Positions 1-10,643 of a stretch of 64,000 bases of DNA are shown in pieces. Below the pieces are notes generated by a model. The model was not told the origin of the DNA. It was given only the letters and a program-made list of their open reading frames with translations, and ran no database searches. Each line of letters begins with the position of its first letter. Within the stretch, counting starts at the first letter, position 1. The stretch comes from an uncultured Bacillota bacterium. GTDB taxonomy: Bacteria; Bacillota; Clostridia; Oscillospirales; Oscillospiraceae. The stretch covers positions 28,022 through 92,021 of the forward strand of contig CANSSJ010000001.1 of assembly GCA_947649625.1 (NCBI GenBank), read 5' to 3'. The translations under genes were made by a program, and so were the position numbers.

Positions 1-74
1 GTGATGGTCCGCTCCATCTCGTCCCGGGTTTGGTTTTCCCTGCGGCTTCTTTCCAGTATCTCTTTTTTATCCAT
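1..74 (-). CDS. N-terminal fragment of small membrane protein, tandem paralogue of the next gene (runs off window)
   Basis: Reverse strand from ATG at 74 reads MDKKEILERSRRENQTRDEMERTI..., near-identical to the start of the 76-411 protein (MDKNEILEKSRRENQPEDERDRQ). Confidence 0.6.
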   Translation of the reverse strand, partial: MDKKEILERSRRENQTRDEMERTI

Positions 75-75
75 G

Positions 76-411
76 TTACAGTCCTTTCTGTACAATCACA
101 AAAATTGTAAGAACAGGCGGAATCAGGCAAATCAGGCCCGTAATGAGATTGTACTTTCTGCGGTGATAGCGGTAGAGCGTCAAATCGTGGGCAGATTTAG
201 AGATAAACATAGCCAAGGCGAAGGGCCACCAGGTGATGAACGCCTCCCCGGTGATCGTCTCTTGCAGCATCAGCAGCAGGCATAGAAAGCAGTTGACACC
301 AACTACCGCATGGTAGCCGGCTGTACAGGCTTTCTGCTCCAGCTGCCGGTCCCGCTCGTCCTCCGGCTGATTTTCCCTGCGGCTCTTTTCCAAAATCTCG
401 TTTTTGTCCAT
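76..411 (-). CDS. Small multi-pass membrane protein (DUF6442-like)
   Basis: 111-aa ORF with three hydrophobic segments and charged N-terminus. Confidence 0.7.
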   Translation of the reverse strand: MDKNEILEKSRRENQPEDERDRQLEQKACTAGYHAVVGVNCFLCLLLMLQETITGEAFITWWPFALAMFISKSAHDLTLYRYHRRKYNLITGLICLIPPVLTIFVIVQKGL

Positions 412-603
412 AGGAAAACTCCTTTCCCGGCTTCGGTCCGGCCGTGACCTTCCCCGTTGAGGTTATCATAGCACGGTGGCCCCGGATTGTCAAGTATACT
501 TGTCAAAAAAATAATGAAACTTGGCAGAACAGAATAGACTTGCCTTTTTCTTTAAAACAGGGTACAATCAGGAGCAATATTGCATGACCGGGAGGAAGCA
601 GGA

Positions 604-1413
604 ATGAAGGAATTTCGCGGAAGTCAAAACTACGTGGCCTCGGAGGAGCTGCTCCGGGCGGCCAACATCGCCATGGTGCTGGAAAAGCCCCTGCTCATCA
701 AGGGGGAGCCGGGCACGGGCAAGACCATGCTGGCCGAGGCCATCTCTCAGGCGCTGGGCAAAAAGCTCATCATCTGGAACATCAAATCCACCACCAAGGC
801 CCAGGACGGCCTGTATGTCTACGACGTGGTCCAGCGGCTCTACGACAGCCAGTTTGGGGGCCAGGGGGTGGACGACATCGAGAAGTACGTCAAGCTGGGC
901 AAGCTGGGGGAGGCGTTTACCGATGATGAGCAGGTGATTTTGCTCATCGACGAGATCGACAAGGCCGACCTGGAGTTCCCCAACGACCTGCTGTGGGAGC
1001 TGGACCGGATGGAGTTCCACATCCCGGAGACGGGCCGGACGGTGAAGGCCAACCACCGTCCGGTGGTGATTATCACCTCCAACGCGGAGAAGGAGCTGCC
1101 CGACGCCTTCCTCCGCCGGTGTGTCTTCCACTATATCGAGTTCCCCGACCGGGAACTGATGGCCGACATTGTCCGGGTCCACTACCCCGATATCAACGAC
1201 CGTCTGCTGGACCAGGTGCTGGAGGCCTTCTACAAAATCAGAAATCTCCCTCAAATCAAGAAAAAGCCCTCCACCAGCGAGATCATCGACTGGATCCAGG
1301 CCCTCCAGCACGGGGACGTGGACGTGCGCCGCATCGTGAAGGAGGTCCCCTACCTGGGAGTGCTGCTGAAAAAGAACGAGGACATCGACGCCCTGCGCCG
1401 GCAGTGGCGGTGA
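604..1413 (+). CDS. MoxR-family AAA+ ATPase
   Basis: Walker A GEPGTGKT, Walker B VILLIDEIDKAD, MoxR architecture; ATG at 604 preceded by GGAAGCAGGA. Confidence 0.9.
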   Translation: MKEFRGSQNYVASEELLRAANIAMVLEKPLLIKGEPGTGKTMLAEAISQALGKKLIIWNIKSTTKAQDGLYVYDVVQRLYDSQFGGQGVDDIEKYVKLGKLGEAFTDDEQVILLIDEIDKADLEFPNDLLWELDRMEFHIPETGRTVKANHRPVVIITSNAEKELPDAFLRRCVFHYIEFPDRELMADIVRVHYPDINDRLLDQVLEAFYKIRNLPQIKKKPSTSEIIDWIQALQHGDVDVRRIVKEVPYLGVLLKKNEDIDALRRQWR

Positions 1414-1417
1414 GGCC

Positions 1418-2617
1418 ATGTTTACCGATTTTCTGTACCTGCTCCGGCGAAACGGCCTGAAAGTGTCCCTCACCGAGTGGATGGCCCTGATGGAGGGGCT
1501 GCACAAGAACCTCCACAGCGCCAGCTTTACCGGCTTTTACCACCTGTGCCGCTGTCTGCTGGTGAAGAGCGAGGCCGACTTCGACGCTTTTGACCGCACC
1601 TTTCTGGAGTATTTCAGGGACGTGCCCTTCCAGCAGGAGGTGTCCCAGGAGTTATTGGACTGGCTGGATAAACCAGAAGTATTATCCGACTACGCCAACT
1701 GGGACGAGATCCAGGCCCTGAAAAACATGGGCTTCACCGAGGAGGAGATCGAGCGGATGCTCCAGGAGCGGATGCTGGAGCAGACCGAGGAGCACAACGG
1801 GGGCAATTACTGGGTGGGCACCCACGGCATGTCCATGTTCGGCAACTCCGGCCTGTCCCCCAAGGGCATCCGGGTGGGGGGACAGTCCATGTACCGCCGG
1901 GCCTTCCGGGTGGCGGGGGAGCGGAAATTCCGGGACTTCCGCCGGGACAACACCCTGGACACCCGCCAGTTCCAGGTGGCCCTGCGCCACCTGCGCCAGT
2001 ACTCCGGACTGGTGGACCTCCCCCCCACCGAGTTCGACGTGGACAACACCATAAAAGACACGGCGGACAACGGAGGCGTGCTCAAGGTGCGCTACAAGCG
2101 GCCCCGGGAGAACACGGTGAAGGTCCTCCTGCTTATGGACTCCGGGGGCTCCATGGACTACTACGCCCAGCTGTGCTCCGCCCTGTTCCAGGCGGTGTCC
2201 AAGTCGGGCCACTTCAAGGACCTGAAGGTCTACTACTTCCACAACTGCCCCTACGCCCGGCTGTACAATTCCCCCACCCTCATGGGCCGGGACAGCGTGC
2301 CCACCGACTGGGTGCTGTCCAACATCCCCGGGGACTACAAGCTGATCCTGGTGGGGGACGCCCAGATGGCCCCCTACGAGCTGATGGGGGGATACTATGG
2401 CCGGAGCGACCGGCCCGGCGGTCCCCAGTGCGGCATGGACTGGCTGCGGCTGCTGCGGGGCCGTTTCCGGAATACCATCTGGCTCAACCCCAGTCGCCGC
2501 CCCGACTGGGGGGCCTACTGGTCCCAGACCTACGATGTCATCGCCCAGGAGTTCCCCATGTACCTGCTCACGGTGGACGGCCTGGAGGAGGGCATGAAAA
2601 AACTGCTGACAAGGTAA
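1418..2617 (+). CDS. VWA-domain (CoxE-like) protein, partner of MoxR
   Basis: Adjacent to MoxR; VWA-like segment VLLLMDSGGSMDYYAQL. Confidence 0.85.
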   Translation: MFTDFLYLLRRNGLKVSLTEWMALMEGLHKNLHSASFTGFYHLCRCLLVKSEADFDAFDRTFLEYFRDVPFQQEVSQELLDWLDKPEVLSDYANWDEIQALKNMGFTEEEIERMLQERMLEQTEEHNGGNYWVGTHGMSMFGNSGLSPKGIRVGGQSMYRRAFRVAGERKFRDFRRDNTLDTRQFQVALRHLRQYSGLVDLPPTEFDVDNTIKDTADNGGVLKVRYKRPRENTVKVLLLMDSGGSMDYYAQLCSALFQAVSKSGHFKDLKVYYFHNCPYARLYNSPTLMGRDSVPTDWVLSNIPGDYKLILVGDAQMAPYELMGGYYGRSDRPGGPQCGMDWLRLLRGRFRNTIWLNPSRRPDWGAYWSQTYDVIAQEFPMYLLTVDGLEEGMKKLLTR

Positions 2618-2629
2618 GGAGGCGCGGCG

Positions 2630-3163
2630 ATGGAAGAAATCCGGAAAGCGGTCCGGGAGGATGTCCCCCGGGTGGCCGCCATCTACGACCATATTTTGAC
2701 CGAGGAGGAACAGGGCCGGGCGGTCATCGGCTGGATCAGAGGGGTCTACCCCACCCAGCAGACCGCCCTGGACGCCCTGGAGGCGGGCACCCTGTTTGTC
2801 CTGGAGCGGGACGGGGCCATTGCCGCCGCCGCCAAGATCGACCAGAACCAGGTGCCCGAGTACGCCAACGCCCCCTGGCGGTATCCGGACGTGCCGGATT
2901 CCCAGGTGATGGTCCTCCATACCCTGGTGGTGGCCCCCGCCTTTGCCGGAAGGGGCTGCGGGAGCGAGTTCGTCCGCTTCTACGAGGACTACGCCCTGAA
3001 CCACGGCTGTCCTTACCTCCGCATGGACACCAACGCCCGGAACACCGCCGCCCGGCGGCTGTACGCCCGGCTGGGCTACTGGGAGGCGGGCATCGTACCC
3101 TGCGTGTTCAACGGTATCCCTGATGTACAGCTGGTCTGTCTGGAAAAAAAGCTGGAATTATAA
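2630..3163 (+). CDS. GNAT family N-acetyltransferase
   Basis: VMVLHTLVVAPAFAGRGCGSEFVRF..LRMDTNARNTAARRLYARLGY GNAT motifs. Confidence 0.9.
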   Translation: MEEIRKAVREDVPRVAAIYDHILTEEEQGRAVIGWIRGVYPTQQTALDALEAGTLFVLERDGAIAAAAKIDQNQVPEYANAPWRYPDVPDSQVMVLHTLVVAPAFAGRGCGSEFVRFYEDYALNHGCPYLRMDTNARNTAARRLYARLGYWEAGIVPCVFNGIPDVQLVCLEKKLEL

Positions 3164-3165
3164 AA

Positions 3166-3200
3166 AATCCCCGGAGAGTACAGGCTCTCCGGGGATCGTC
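3166..3200. terminator. Bidirectional intrinsic terminator
   Basis: ATCCCCGGAGAG-TACAGG-CTCTCCGGGGAT flanked by A and T tracts between convergent genes. Confidence 0.8.
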
Positions 3201-3202
3201 TT

Positions 3203-4654
3203 TTACACCTTTGCCTCATGGCTGTTGAGCAGGGCCTGCTTGATGTCCCACAGCTTCTGGGACAGGTCCACATAGTAGTTGTGGGGGTTCTCGAACCGCT
3301 TCACCTCGTCCCAGAGGGCGTCCACCTGCCGCTGGCAGTAGGCCCGGCTGGTCTGGAGGTCGGGCACCTGATACACCAGCTCGCCCCCCCGGAAGATGGG
3401 CACCATCAGCTCCCGGGCCTCGATATCGGTGTACACCTTCCGCTTCCAGGTGGCGTCCGGGTCGAACATCTCCAGAGGCTGGGTGAAGTCGAACTCCTCG
3501 TCGTGGAGGCAGATCAGATCGGCCTCCGCCTTGCCGGTGTCCTTGGAGAAAATGCGGTAGATCTTTTTAAAGTGGGGGGTGGTGATCTTGGCGGCGTTCT
3601 CGCTGATCTTGATTTTGGGGATGATGGTCCCGTCGTCCCCCTCGATGGCGGCCAGCTTGTACACTCCGCCGAACACCGGCTCAGATCGGGAGGTGATAAG
3701 CCGCTCGCCCACTCCGAAGGAGTCGATTCGCGCCCCCTGGCGCACCAGGTCCCGGATGATGTACTCATCCAGGGCGTTGGAGGCCACGATCTTGCAGTCG
3801 GTGAACCCTGCCTTGTCCAGCATCTCCCGGGCCTTCTGGGACAGGTAAGTCAGGTCGCCGGAATCCAGCCGGATGCCGCACTTGGTGATGCCCATGGGGA
3901 CCAGGACCTCTTGAAAGGCCCGGATGGCGTTGGGCACGCCGGAGTGGAGCACGTTGTAGGTGTCCACCAGCAGGGTGGCGTTGTTGGGGTAGAGCTGGCA
4001 GTAGGTCTTGAAGGCGGTGTACTCGTCGGGGAACATCTGCACCCAGGAGTGGGCCATGGTGCCGGTGGCGGGGGAGCCGTAGCGCTGGTCGGCCATGGTG
4101 CAGGCGGTGGCGGAGCAGCCGGCGATGTAGCTGGCCCGGGCCCCCAGCAGGGCGCCGTCCGCCCCCTGGGCCCGGCGGGAGCCGAACTCGGCCACCGGCC
4201 GTCCCTCGGCGGCCCGGACGATGCGGTTGGACTTGGTGGCGATGAGAGACTGGTGGTTCAGGGTGAGCAGGATGAAGGTCTCCACAAACTGGGCCTGGAT
4301 GGCCGGGGCCCGGACGGTGAGAATGGGCTCGTTGGGGAAGACCGGGGTGCCCTCGGGGACGGCCCAGATATCGCCGGTAAACTTAAAGTCCCGCAGGAAG
4401 GACAAAAACTCCTCGCTGAAGCAGCCTTTGGTCCGGAGATAGGCCACGTCCTCCTCGTCGAACCGCAGTTCCTGGATGTACTCCACCACCTGGGCCAGGC
4501 CGGCGGCGATGGCAAAGCCCCCCTTGTCGGGGACGGAGCGGTAGAAGACGTCAAAATAGCAGATGCGGTCCTGCAAGCCGGTCTGGAAGTAGCCGTTGGC
4601 CATGGTCAGCTCGTAGAAGTCGCAGAGCATGGTCAGGTTGGTTTTCGCTTTCAT
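3203..4654 (-). CDS. pncB: Nicotinate phosphoribosyltransferase
   Basis: MLCDFYELTMANGYF...YFDVFYRSVPDKGGFAI...GVGERLITSRSEPVFGGVYKLA; start set to MKAKTNLT. Confidence 0.93.
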   Translation of the reverse strand: MKAKTNLTMLCDFYELTMANGYFQTGLQDRICYFDVFYRSVPDKGGFAIAAGLAQVVEYIQELRFDEEDVAYLRTKGCFSEEFLSFLRDFKFTGDIWAVPEGTPVFPNEPILTVRAPAIQAQFVETFILLTLNHQSLIATKSNRIVRAAEGRPVAEFGSRRAQGADGALLGARASYIAGCSATACTMADQRYGSPATGTMAHSWVQMFPDEYTAFKTYCQLYPNNATLLVDTYNVLHSGVPNAIRAFQEVLVPMGITKCGIRLDSGDLTYLSQKAREMLDKAGFTDCKIVASNALDEYIIRDLVRQGARIDSFGVGERLITSRSEPVFGGVYKLAAIEGDDGTIIPKIKISENAAKITTPHFKKIYRIFSKDTGKAEADLICLHDEEFDFTQPLEMFDPDATWKRKVYTDIEARELMVPIFRGGELVYQVPDLQTSRAYCQRQVDALWDEVKRFENPHNYYVDLSQKLWDIKQALLNSHEAKV

Positions 4655-4812
4655 AGGGAAAGCCTCCTTGTGTCGGGGTGACAAGACACCCCCTCATTTG
4701 ACCCTATTATACACGCTGAGGAAAAAAATGCAAGGGTTTGTGAAACCAAAAAGCGCCTGCCCGTGATATGATAGGTGAAAGCGGCTTTCAAACCAGTTCA
4801 GGAGTTTTTCTT

Positions 4813-5364
4813 ATGCGGGAAGAGATCATCTTGGAAAAAATATACGCCGGCGACCCTGCCGGGCTGGAGGCCCTGATGGACCAGTATCTCCCCTATGTCA
4901 CATCGGTGGTGTGGAATATCCTGCGAAACGCCATGCCCGTGGAGGACGGAGAGGAGATCGCCTCCGACGTGTTCCTGGCCGCCTGGCGCAGGCCCGAGGC
5001 CCTGCGGCCGGGCTCGGTGAAGGCCTGGCTGGGGGCGGTGGCCCGGAACAAGGCCAAAAACCGGCTGCGGCAGATGAGCCGGACCCTCCCCCTGGAGGAG
5101 GACGCCCTGGACGTCCCCGGCCCTGACGACCCGCCCGGCGACCTGGAGCGGGCGGAGGAGGGGCGGCTGGTCCGCCGGGCGGTGGATTCCCTGCCCTGCC
5201 CGGACCGTGAAATTTTTCTGCGGCACTACTACTACGCCCAGACGGTGGGGGAGATTGCCCGCCAGATGGGCCTGAACGAATCCACCGTCAAAACCAAGCT
5301 CCGGCGGGGCCGGATGAAGCTGAAAGACATTTTGACAAGGGAGGGGTTTCTCCGTGAAGCGTAA
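4813..5364 (+). CDS. RNA polymerase sigma factor, sigma-70/ECF family
   Basis: Region 2 (SDVFLAAWRRPEAL) and region 4 (QMGLNESTVKTKLRRGRMKLK). Confidence 0.92.
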   Translation: MREEIILEKIYAGDPAGLEALMDQYLPYVTSVVWNILRNAMPVEDGEEIASDVFLAAWRRPEALRPGSVKAWLGAVARNKAKNRLRQMSRTLPLEEDALDVPGPDDPPGDLERAEEGRLVRRAVDSLPCPDREIFLRHYYYAQTVGEIARQMGLNESTVKTKLRRGRMKLKDILTREGFLREA

Positions 5365-6508
5365 CATTTCGGACCTGCTGGACCGCTATCCGGCGGAGGA
5401 CGTGGAATTGGGCGGAAATACCCCCTATTCCCTCACAAGAATTAAGGAGATTACCATGAAAAATATCAATACCGAGACCAAAACTAACCAGGCCGAAGTT
5501 GGCAAGCGGCACTTCCAGCCCGCCCGCCTGCTCATCGCCGCCGCCGTGGCCGCCGCCCTGTCCGTCTCCGCTTTGGCGGCGGGGCACATGTTTGGGGCCG
5601 GAGAGCTGTTCCGGGACTTCTTTGCGCAGGAGGGGGGCAACCTCTCCCAGGGCCAGATGGACACCATCGACCAGCTGGGACATGCCGCCGGTGAGGCGGC
5701 CGCCAACCTCCCCGCCGCCGTCACCGAGAATGGCGCCACCATCACCCCCCTGGCCGTCATCGCGGACGAGAACATCTACTATGTCCGCCTGCGGGTGGAG
5801 GCCCCGGAGGGAACTGTCCTGCCCGACCTGAATCCTGACGCGGAGGGCTATTACCAGCTCAAGTTTGCCCTGAAGGTCTCGGAAGGCGCCTATACGGACT
5901 TCAGCTACAATGTGTTAGAGACTGTCCTGGCCGACGACGACCCTGCCGACAACCGCAAGGAGTTTGTCCTCTCCTTCTACGCCCTGGAGGGGGAGACAGA
6001 CGTCAAATTCAACGACAAAGTCTCCAAGACCCTCTCCATCTCCGGCCTGTGGGTCCAGTCGCCCGACAAGGAGTACACTCCCATCTTCACCGGAGACTTC
6101 GTCTTTGACTTCGGCCTCAGCTTCCAGTCCCAGACCATCGACCTAGATGCCCAGGGGCTCACTTGGCACGACGAACTGCTGGATTACACCAACACCATTC
6201 AGTCCCTGTCTCTGTCCCCCCTGAGCCTGACCTACCGCGTGGACTGCTCCCTGCCCGATAATGACAGCGTGGGCCCCGCCTTCGGGGACGTCAAAATCGT
6301 GATGAAGGACGGTACGGTGTTCTTCTCTGAGAGCCAGGACTATGAGGCGATGGAGCATTACGTCCAGACCCGGCCCGTCACCCTCCCCATCACCGGTGAG
6401 CCCCGGGGCGTCTTCCGCAACTACATCGCCTTCGACCAGCCCCTGGACCTGAGCCAGGTGGACTACGTGCAGTACGGGGACAACCGGATTCCTGTCAGCG
6501 TGGGATAA
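5354..6508 (+). CDS. Membrane-anchored anti-sigma/DUF4179-like protein
   Basis: GTG start overlapping the sigma gene by 11 bp; N-terminal cytoplasmic region, one TM (LLIAAAVAAALSVSALAAG), large ectodomain. Confidence 0.65.
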   Translation: MKRNISDLLDRYPAEDVELGGNTPYSLTRIKEITMKNINTETKTNQAEVGKRHFQPARLLIAAAVAAALSVSALAAGHMFGAGELFRDFFAQEGGNLSQGQMDTIDQLGHAAGEAAANLPAAVTENGATITPLAVIADENIYYVRLRVEAPEGTVLPDLNPDAEGYYQLKFALKVSEGAYTDFSYNVLETVLADDDPADNRKEFVLSFYALEGETDVKFNDKVSKTLSISGLWVQSPDKEYTPIFTGDFVFDFGLSFQSQTIDLDAQGLTWHDELLDYTNTIQSLSLSPLSLTYRVDCSLPDNDSVGPAFGDVKIVMKDGTVFFSESQDYEAMEHYVQTRPVTLPITGEPRGVFRNYIAFDQPLDLSQVDYVQYGDNRIPVSVG

Positions 6509-6559
6509 TTTCCGGCGTTTGAGGCATACTGAATCTACTGATTTTAAGGAGGGTTCACT

Positions 6560-7162
6560 ATGTCCGACAAAACCGACGCCTTTCTCCACAGCCAGACCCG
6601 GGAAAATCTCATGCGGGCCTTCGCCGGGGAGAGCCAGGCCCGCAACCGCTACACCATCGCCGCCGGGGTGGCCAACAAGGCGGGGCTGGCCGTCATTCAA
6701 GGGGTGTTCCTCTTCACCGCCGACCAGGAGCGGGTCCACGCCAAGCAGTTCTACTCCGCCCTGGAGGACTGCGCCGGCCAAACCGTCAAGGTGGACGGCA
6801 CCTATCCGGTGGACATCTACTCCGGGGTGCTGGACTACCTGCGCGCCGCCCAGCACAACGAGTACCAGGAGTGGGAGCACGACTACGACCACTTCGCCAA
6901 GACGGCCATGTCCGAGGGGTTCCCTCTGGTGGGCAAGATGTTTGAGAACATCGCCCGGGTGGAAAAGACCCACGGGGACCGGTTCGGGAAGTTCGCCGAC
7001 CTGATGGAGAAAAATCAGCTGTTCTTCTCTGAGGTGGAGGTCACATGGATGTGTCTGCACTGCGGCTGGACCGTGGAGGCCACCGCCGCCCCCGCCCACT
7101 GCCCCGTCTGCCGCCACCCCCAGGGGTACTTTGTGCGGTTTGAGCTGGCGCCCTGGAGCTAA
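6560..7162 (+). CDS. Rubrerythrin
   Basis: LMRAFAGESQARNRYTIAA, C-terminal rubredoxin-like CLHCGWTVE...CPVCRHPQGYF. Confidence 0.95.
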   Translation: MSDKTDAFLHSQTRENLMRAFAGESQARNRYTIAAGVANKAGLAVIQGVFLFTADQERVHAKQFYSALEDCAGQTVKVDGTYPVDIYSGVLDYLRAAQHNEYQEWEHDYDHFAKTAMSEGFPLVGKMFENIARVEKTHGDRFGKFADLMEKNQLFFSEVEVTWMCLHCGWTVEATAAPAHCPVCRHPQGYFVRFELAPWS

Positions 7163-7167
7163 GGAAC

Positions 7168-7310
7168 CAAAGCCCCCCCTTGCTAAAGGGGGGAGGGCCG
7201 CGAAGCGGCGGGGGGATTCCGTTGAACAGAAGTTCTGCAATCGTCGGAATCCCTCCACCACCGGGCTGACGCCCGGCGGTCCCCCTCCCTTTCACAAGGG
7301 AGGCTTTTTC
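7168..7310. repeat. MITE-like intergenic inverted repeat
   Basis: AAAGCCCCCCTTGCTAAAGGGGGGAGGGCCGCGAAGCGGCGGGGGGATTCCG ... CGGAATCCCTCC...GGTCCCCCTCCCTTTCACAAGGGAGGCTTTTT; nested hairpins with inverted ends. Confidence 0.75.
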
Positions 7311-7331
7311 CTGCTGGAAATCTGTTTTTAC

Positions 7332-7793
7332 TTACTCAAAGTCTCCGGAGATACTCCCGCTCTGGAGGATATGCCCCTCTGCCGCCCGCAGGAAGGCCTT
7401 TTTTCGCGCACCGCTGTTCAGGTCCAGGGTACAATCCAGGGCGTAGACGGTAAAGCGGTAGGTGTGGGTTTTCCCCCTGGGCGGCTTGGGCCCGGCGTAG
7501 CGGTGGAGGCCGTAGGCCAACCCCTGGACGGCTCCCAGCCCGGGCGCCGCCTTCCCCGCCGGGATGGCCCCCGGGATTATATCCGAGACGGGCAGATTCC
7601 AGATTACCCAGTGGGCGAAGCCCTTGATGGGGTGGCTCATGTCCTCCAGAGTGACAGCTAGGGTCCTGGCCTCTGGGGACAGCCGCTCCAGAATCAGCTC
7701 CGGGGACAGGTCCTTTCCCCGGCCGGTGTGGTCCGGGAGAAATTTGCCGTCTTGGATACCCGGGCAGCGTATATGCAAGGTTTGATCTTCCAT
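7332..7793 (-). CDS. YbhB/YbcL family Raf kinase inhibitor-like protein
   Basis: TLAVTLEDMSHPIKGFAHWVIWNLP...YAGPKPPRGKTHTYRFTVYALD. Confidence 0.92.
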   Translation of the reverse strand: MEDQTLHIRCPGIQDGKFLPDHTGRGKDLSPELILERLSPEARTLAVTLEDMSHPIKGFAHWVIWNLPVSDIIPGAIPAGKAAPGLGAVQGLAYGLHRYAGPKPPRGKTHTYRFTVYALDCTLDLNSGARKKAFLRAAEGHILQSGSISGDFE

Positions 7794-7916
7794 CTGAGTC
7801 CTCCTGGCTGATCTGCTTATGCTTCAAACTGTAAAATCATCGCCAGGCACAGCCTGTACAACAGCGGGCATAAAAACCATATTTTCTCCATTCCATTCAT
7901 TATGCTTATGATAGAT

Positions 7917-8495
7917 TTAATCCGCGGAGAAATAGCGTATAATCTTGCACGGATTCCCTACGGCAATACAATTTGCCGGGATCGTTCGATTAACCACGCT
8001 CCCCGCTCCAATCACGCTGTTTTCCCCTATGGTCACTCCCGGCAGCAGGATGCTTCCGGCGCCGATCCACGCGTTGTCTTTTATTTCCACCGGACGCGCA
8101 TATGTCCTGAACCATGTCGTCTTGCGTTCTTTCCAATCCGGCACAAGGCGTTCTTGCGGCAAAACCGGGTGAGACGATGTATAAATCTGTACATTTGAAG
8201 CAATCAATACCCTGTTTCCAATTTTAATTGGCATATTATCCACAAACGTACAGTTCATGTTGATGATTACGTCACTGCCTATAAAAATGTTTTTTCCGTG
8301 GTCACAATGAAACGGCGTGTCAATTGCCACATTTTCGCCTATCCCGCCTAATAGCTCTCTAAGAATGGCGCTTCTTTTTTCGGTATCAATATAGTCCGTA
8401 AAGAGGTATTCTCGCGTAAGCTCTCTTGCGCGGGCTATTTGTTTTAAGACATCCTGACCTGATGTTTCTAAAAAATCCTTTTCATCATATTGCAT
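7917..8495 (-). CDS. Sugar O-acetyltransferase (LacA/Maa-like hexapeptide repeat)
   Basis: CDHGKNIFIGSDVIINMNCTFVDN..IGAGSILLPGVTIGENSVIGAGSVV hexapeptide repeats. Confidence 0.92.
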   Translation of the reverse strand: MQYDEKDFLETSGQDVLKQIARARELTREYLFTDYIDTEKRSAILRELLGGIGENVAIDTPFHCDHGKNIFIGSDVIINMNCTFVDNMPIKIGNRVLIASNVQIYTSSHPVLPQERLVPDWKERKTTWFRTYARPVEIKDNAWIGAGSILLPGVTIGENSVIGAGSVVNRTIPANCIAVGNPCKIIRYFSAD

Positions 8496-8613
8496 GGTAT
8501 TCCTCCTTTAATTTCATTCATCTGGTGAAGTCGCTGGCGGTCAGAATCGTCACCCTAAAAGAGAAAGGGGACAAAAGCGGGCCCTCCGAACGCTCGAAGG
8601 GCCGCAATGGTAC

Positions 8614-10443
8614 TTATCCCTTTTTCTTAGAGGCCTCCCGCATCCGGGCGCTGTGGTCCAGGAGGCGCTTGCGCAGGCGGAGGTTCTCGGGGGTGCACTC
8701 CAGCAACTCGTCGTCAGCCAGGAACTCCAGACATTGCTCCAGGGAGAGGGTGCGGGGGGTGACCAGCCGCAAGGCCTCGTCGGAGCCGGAGGCCCGCATG
8801 TTGGTCAGCTGCTTCTTCTTGCACACGTTGACCGAGATATCCTCCTGCTTGGGGCACTCGCCCACGATCATGCCGCCGTAGACGGGGGTGCCCGCCCCGA
8901 TGAACAGGGAGCCCCGCTCCTGGGCGTTGAACAGGCCGTAGGTGACCGCCTCGCCCGTCTCGAAGGCCACCAGGGAACCGGTGGAGCGGCGGCTGATCTC
9001 CCCCTTCACGGGGGCGTAGCTGTCGAAGACGGAGGCCATGATGCCCTCGCCCTTGGTGTCGGTCAAAAACTCGCTGCGGTAGCCGAACAGACCACGGGCG
9101 GGGACCAGGAACTCCAATTTCGTCCGATTGCCCACGGGGTTCATGGTGACGAACTCGCCCTTCCGGGCGCCCAGCTTCTCCATGACGGCCCCCACGTAGT
9201 CTGTGGGCACATCAATCACCACCCGCTCGATGGGCTCGCACTTCTGGCCGTCCACCTCCTGGTAGAGGACGCGGGGGGGCGACACCTGGAGCTCGTACCC
9301 CTCCCGGCGCATGGTCTCGATGAGGATGGACAGGGACATCTCCCCCCGGCCGGCCACGTTGAAGGAGTCGGTGGAGTTCTCCACTTCGGACACCTTCAGG
9401 GACACGTCCTTCAGGGTCTCCCGGAACAGCCGGTCCCGGAGCTGGCGGCTGGTGACGAACTTGCCCTCCCGCCCGGCGAAGGGGGAGTCGTTCACCGAGA
9501 AGGTCATCTCAATGGTGGGGGCGGAGATCTGAACGAACTCAATGGGCTCCACCGCCTCCGGGGCGCAGACGGTGTCCCCGATGGTCACGTCGCCGATGCC
9601 GCTGAGGGCGATAATGTTGCCGGCGGCGGCCTCCTGAACGGGCACCCGGGCCAGGCCGTCGAACTCATAGAGGGCGGTGGCCTTGGCCTTTTTGGCGGGG
9701 GCGTCGGGGTCGTGGTAGTTGCACACCGCGATCTCCTGGTTCTGCTTCACGCTGCCCCGCTCGATGCGGCCGATGGCGATGCGGCCTACAAACTCGTTGT
9801 AGTCGATGGAGGACACCAGCATCTGGAAGGGGGCCTCTAAATCCACCTCGGGGGCGGGGATATAGTCGATGATGGTCTCGAAGAGGGGCTTCAGGTCGCT
9901 GCCCGCCACGTCGGGCTGGACGGAGGCGGTGCCCTGCCGGCCGGAGCAGAACAGCATGGGGGAGTCCAGCTGCTCGTCGGTGGCGTCCAGGTCCAGCAGC
10001 AGCTCCAGGCACTCGTCCACCACCTCATAAACCCGCTGGTCGGGGCGGTCGATCTTGTTCACAACCACGATGACCTTATGGCCCAGCTCCAACGCCTTGG
10101 ACAGCACGAACCGAGTCTGGGGCATGGGGCCCTCGGCGGCGTCCACCAGCAGGATGACACCGTTGACCATCTTCAGAATGCGCTCCACCTCGCCGCCGAA
10201 GTCGGCGTGGCCCGGGGTGTCCACAATATTTATTTTCACGTCGCCGTACTGAACGGCGGTGTTCTTGGCGGTGATGGTGATGCCTCGCTCCCGCTCCAGG
10301 TCGCCCGAGTCCATTACCCGGTCGGTCACCGCCTGGTTCTCCCGGTAGACGCCGGACTGCTTGAGCATCTCGTCCACCAGGGTGGTCTTGCCGTGGTCCA
10401 CGTGGGCGATGATGGCAATATTTCTTAACTTCTCATTTTTCAT
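8614..10443 (-). CDS. typA: Translational GTPase TypA/BipA
   Basis: [40 protein letters not shown]; BipA C-terminal domains. Confidence 0.97.
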   Translation of the reverse strand: MKNEKLRNIAIIAHVDHGKTTLVDEMLKQSGVYRENQAVTDRVMDSGDLERERGITITAKNTAVQYGDVKINIVDTPGHADFGGEVERILKMVNGVILLVDAAEGPMPQTRFVLSKALELGHKVIVVVNKIDRPDQRVYEVVDECLELLLDLDATDEQLDSPMLFCSGRQGTASVQPDVAGSDLKPLFETIIDYIPAPEVDLEAPFQMLVSSIDYNEFVGRIAIGRIERGSVKQNQEIAVCNYHDPDAPAKKAKATALYEFDGLARVPVQEAAAGNIIALSGIGDVTIGDTVCAPEAVEPIEFVQISAPTIEMTFSVNDSPFAGREGKFVTSRQLRDRLFRETLKDVSLKVSEVENSTDSFNVAGRGEMSLSILIETMRREGYELQVSPPRVLYQEVDGQKCEPIERVVIDVPTDYVGAVMEKLGARKGEFVTMNPVGNRTKLEFLVPARGLFGYRSEFLTDTKGEGIMASVFDSYAPVKGEISRRSTGSLVAFETGEAVTYGLFNAQERGSLFIGAGTPVYGGMIVGECPKQEDISVNVCKKKQLTNMRASGSDEALRLVTPRTLSLEQCLEFLADDELLECTPENLRLRKRLLDHSARMREASKKKG

Positions 10444-10643
10444 GGGAATTGCACCTCAAATCTGTGGATTTCTCAAATAAGCCAAAGCATTATACCCCCA
10501 TTTTCCAGAAAAAGCAACACGGGCCGCAAAAAAACACATACAAAGGGAACCTTTTTTCTCTTTCTCCGTCTGTATTATATGTAGGGACCGCTTCTCTGAC
10601 TGGACCTACCCCTCTGAAATTCAAACAAATTTTCGATTCTCTC

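Noticed and set aside
3218-4681. Long plus-strand ORF antisense to pncB
   Set aside because: Shadow ORF of a high-GC gene; low-complexity Gly/Val/His/Gln composition and no SD. The opposite strand is a clear pncB.
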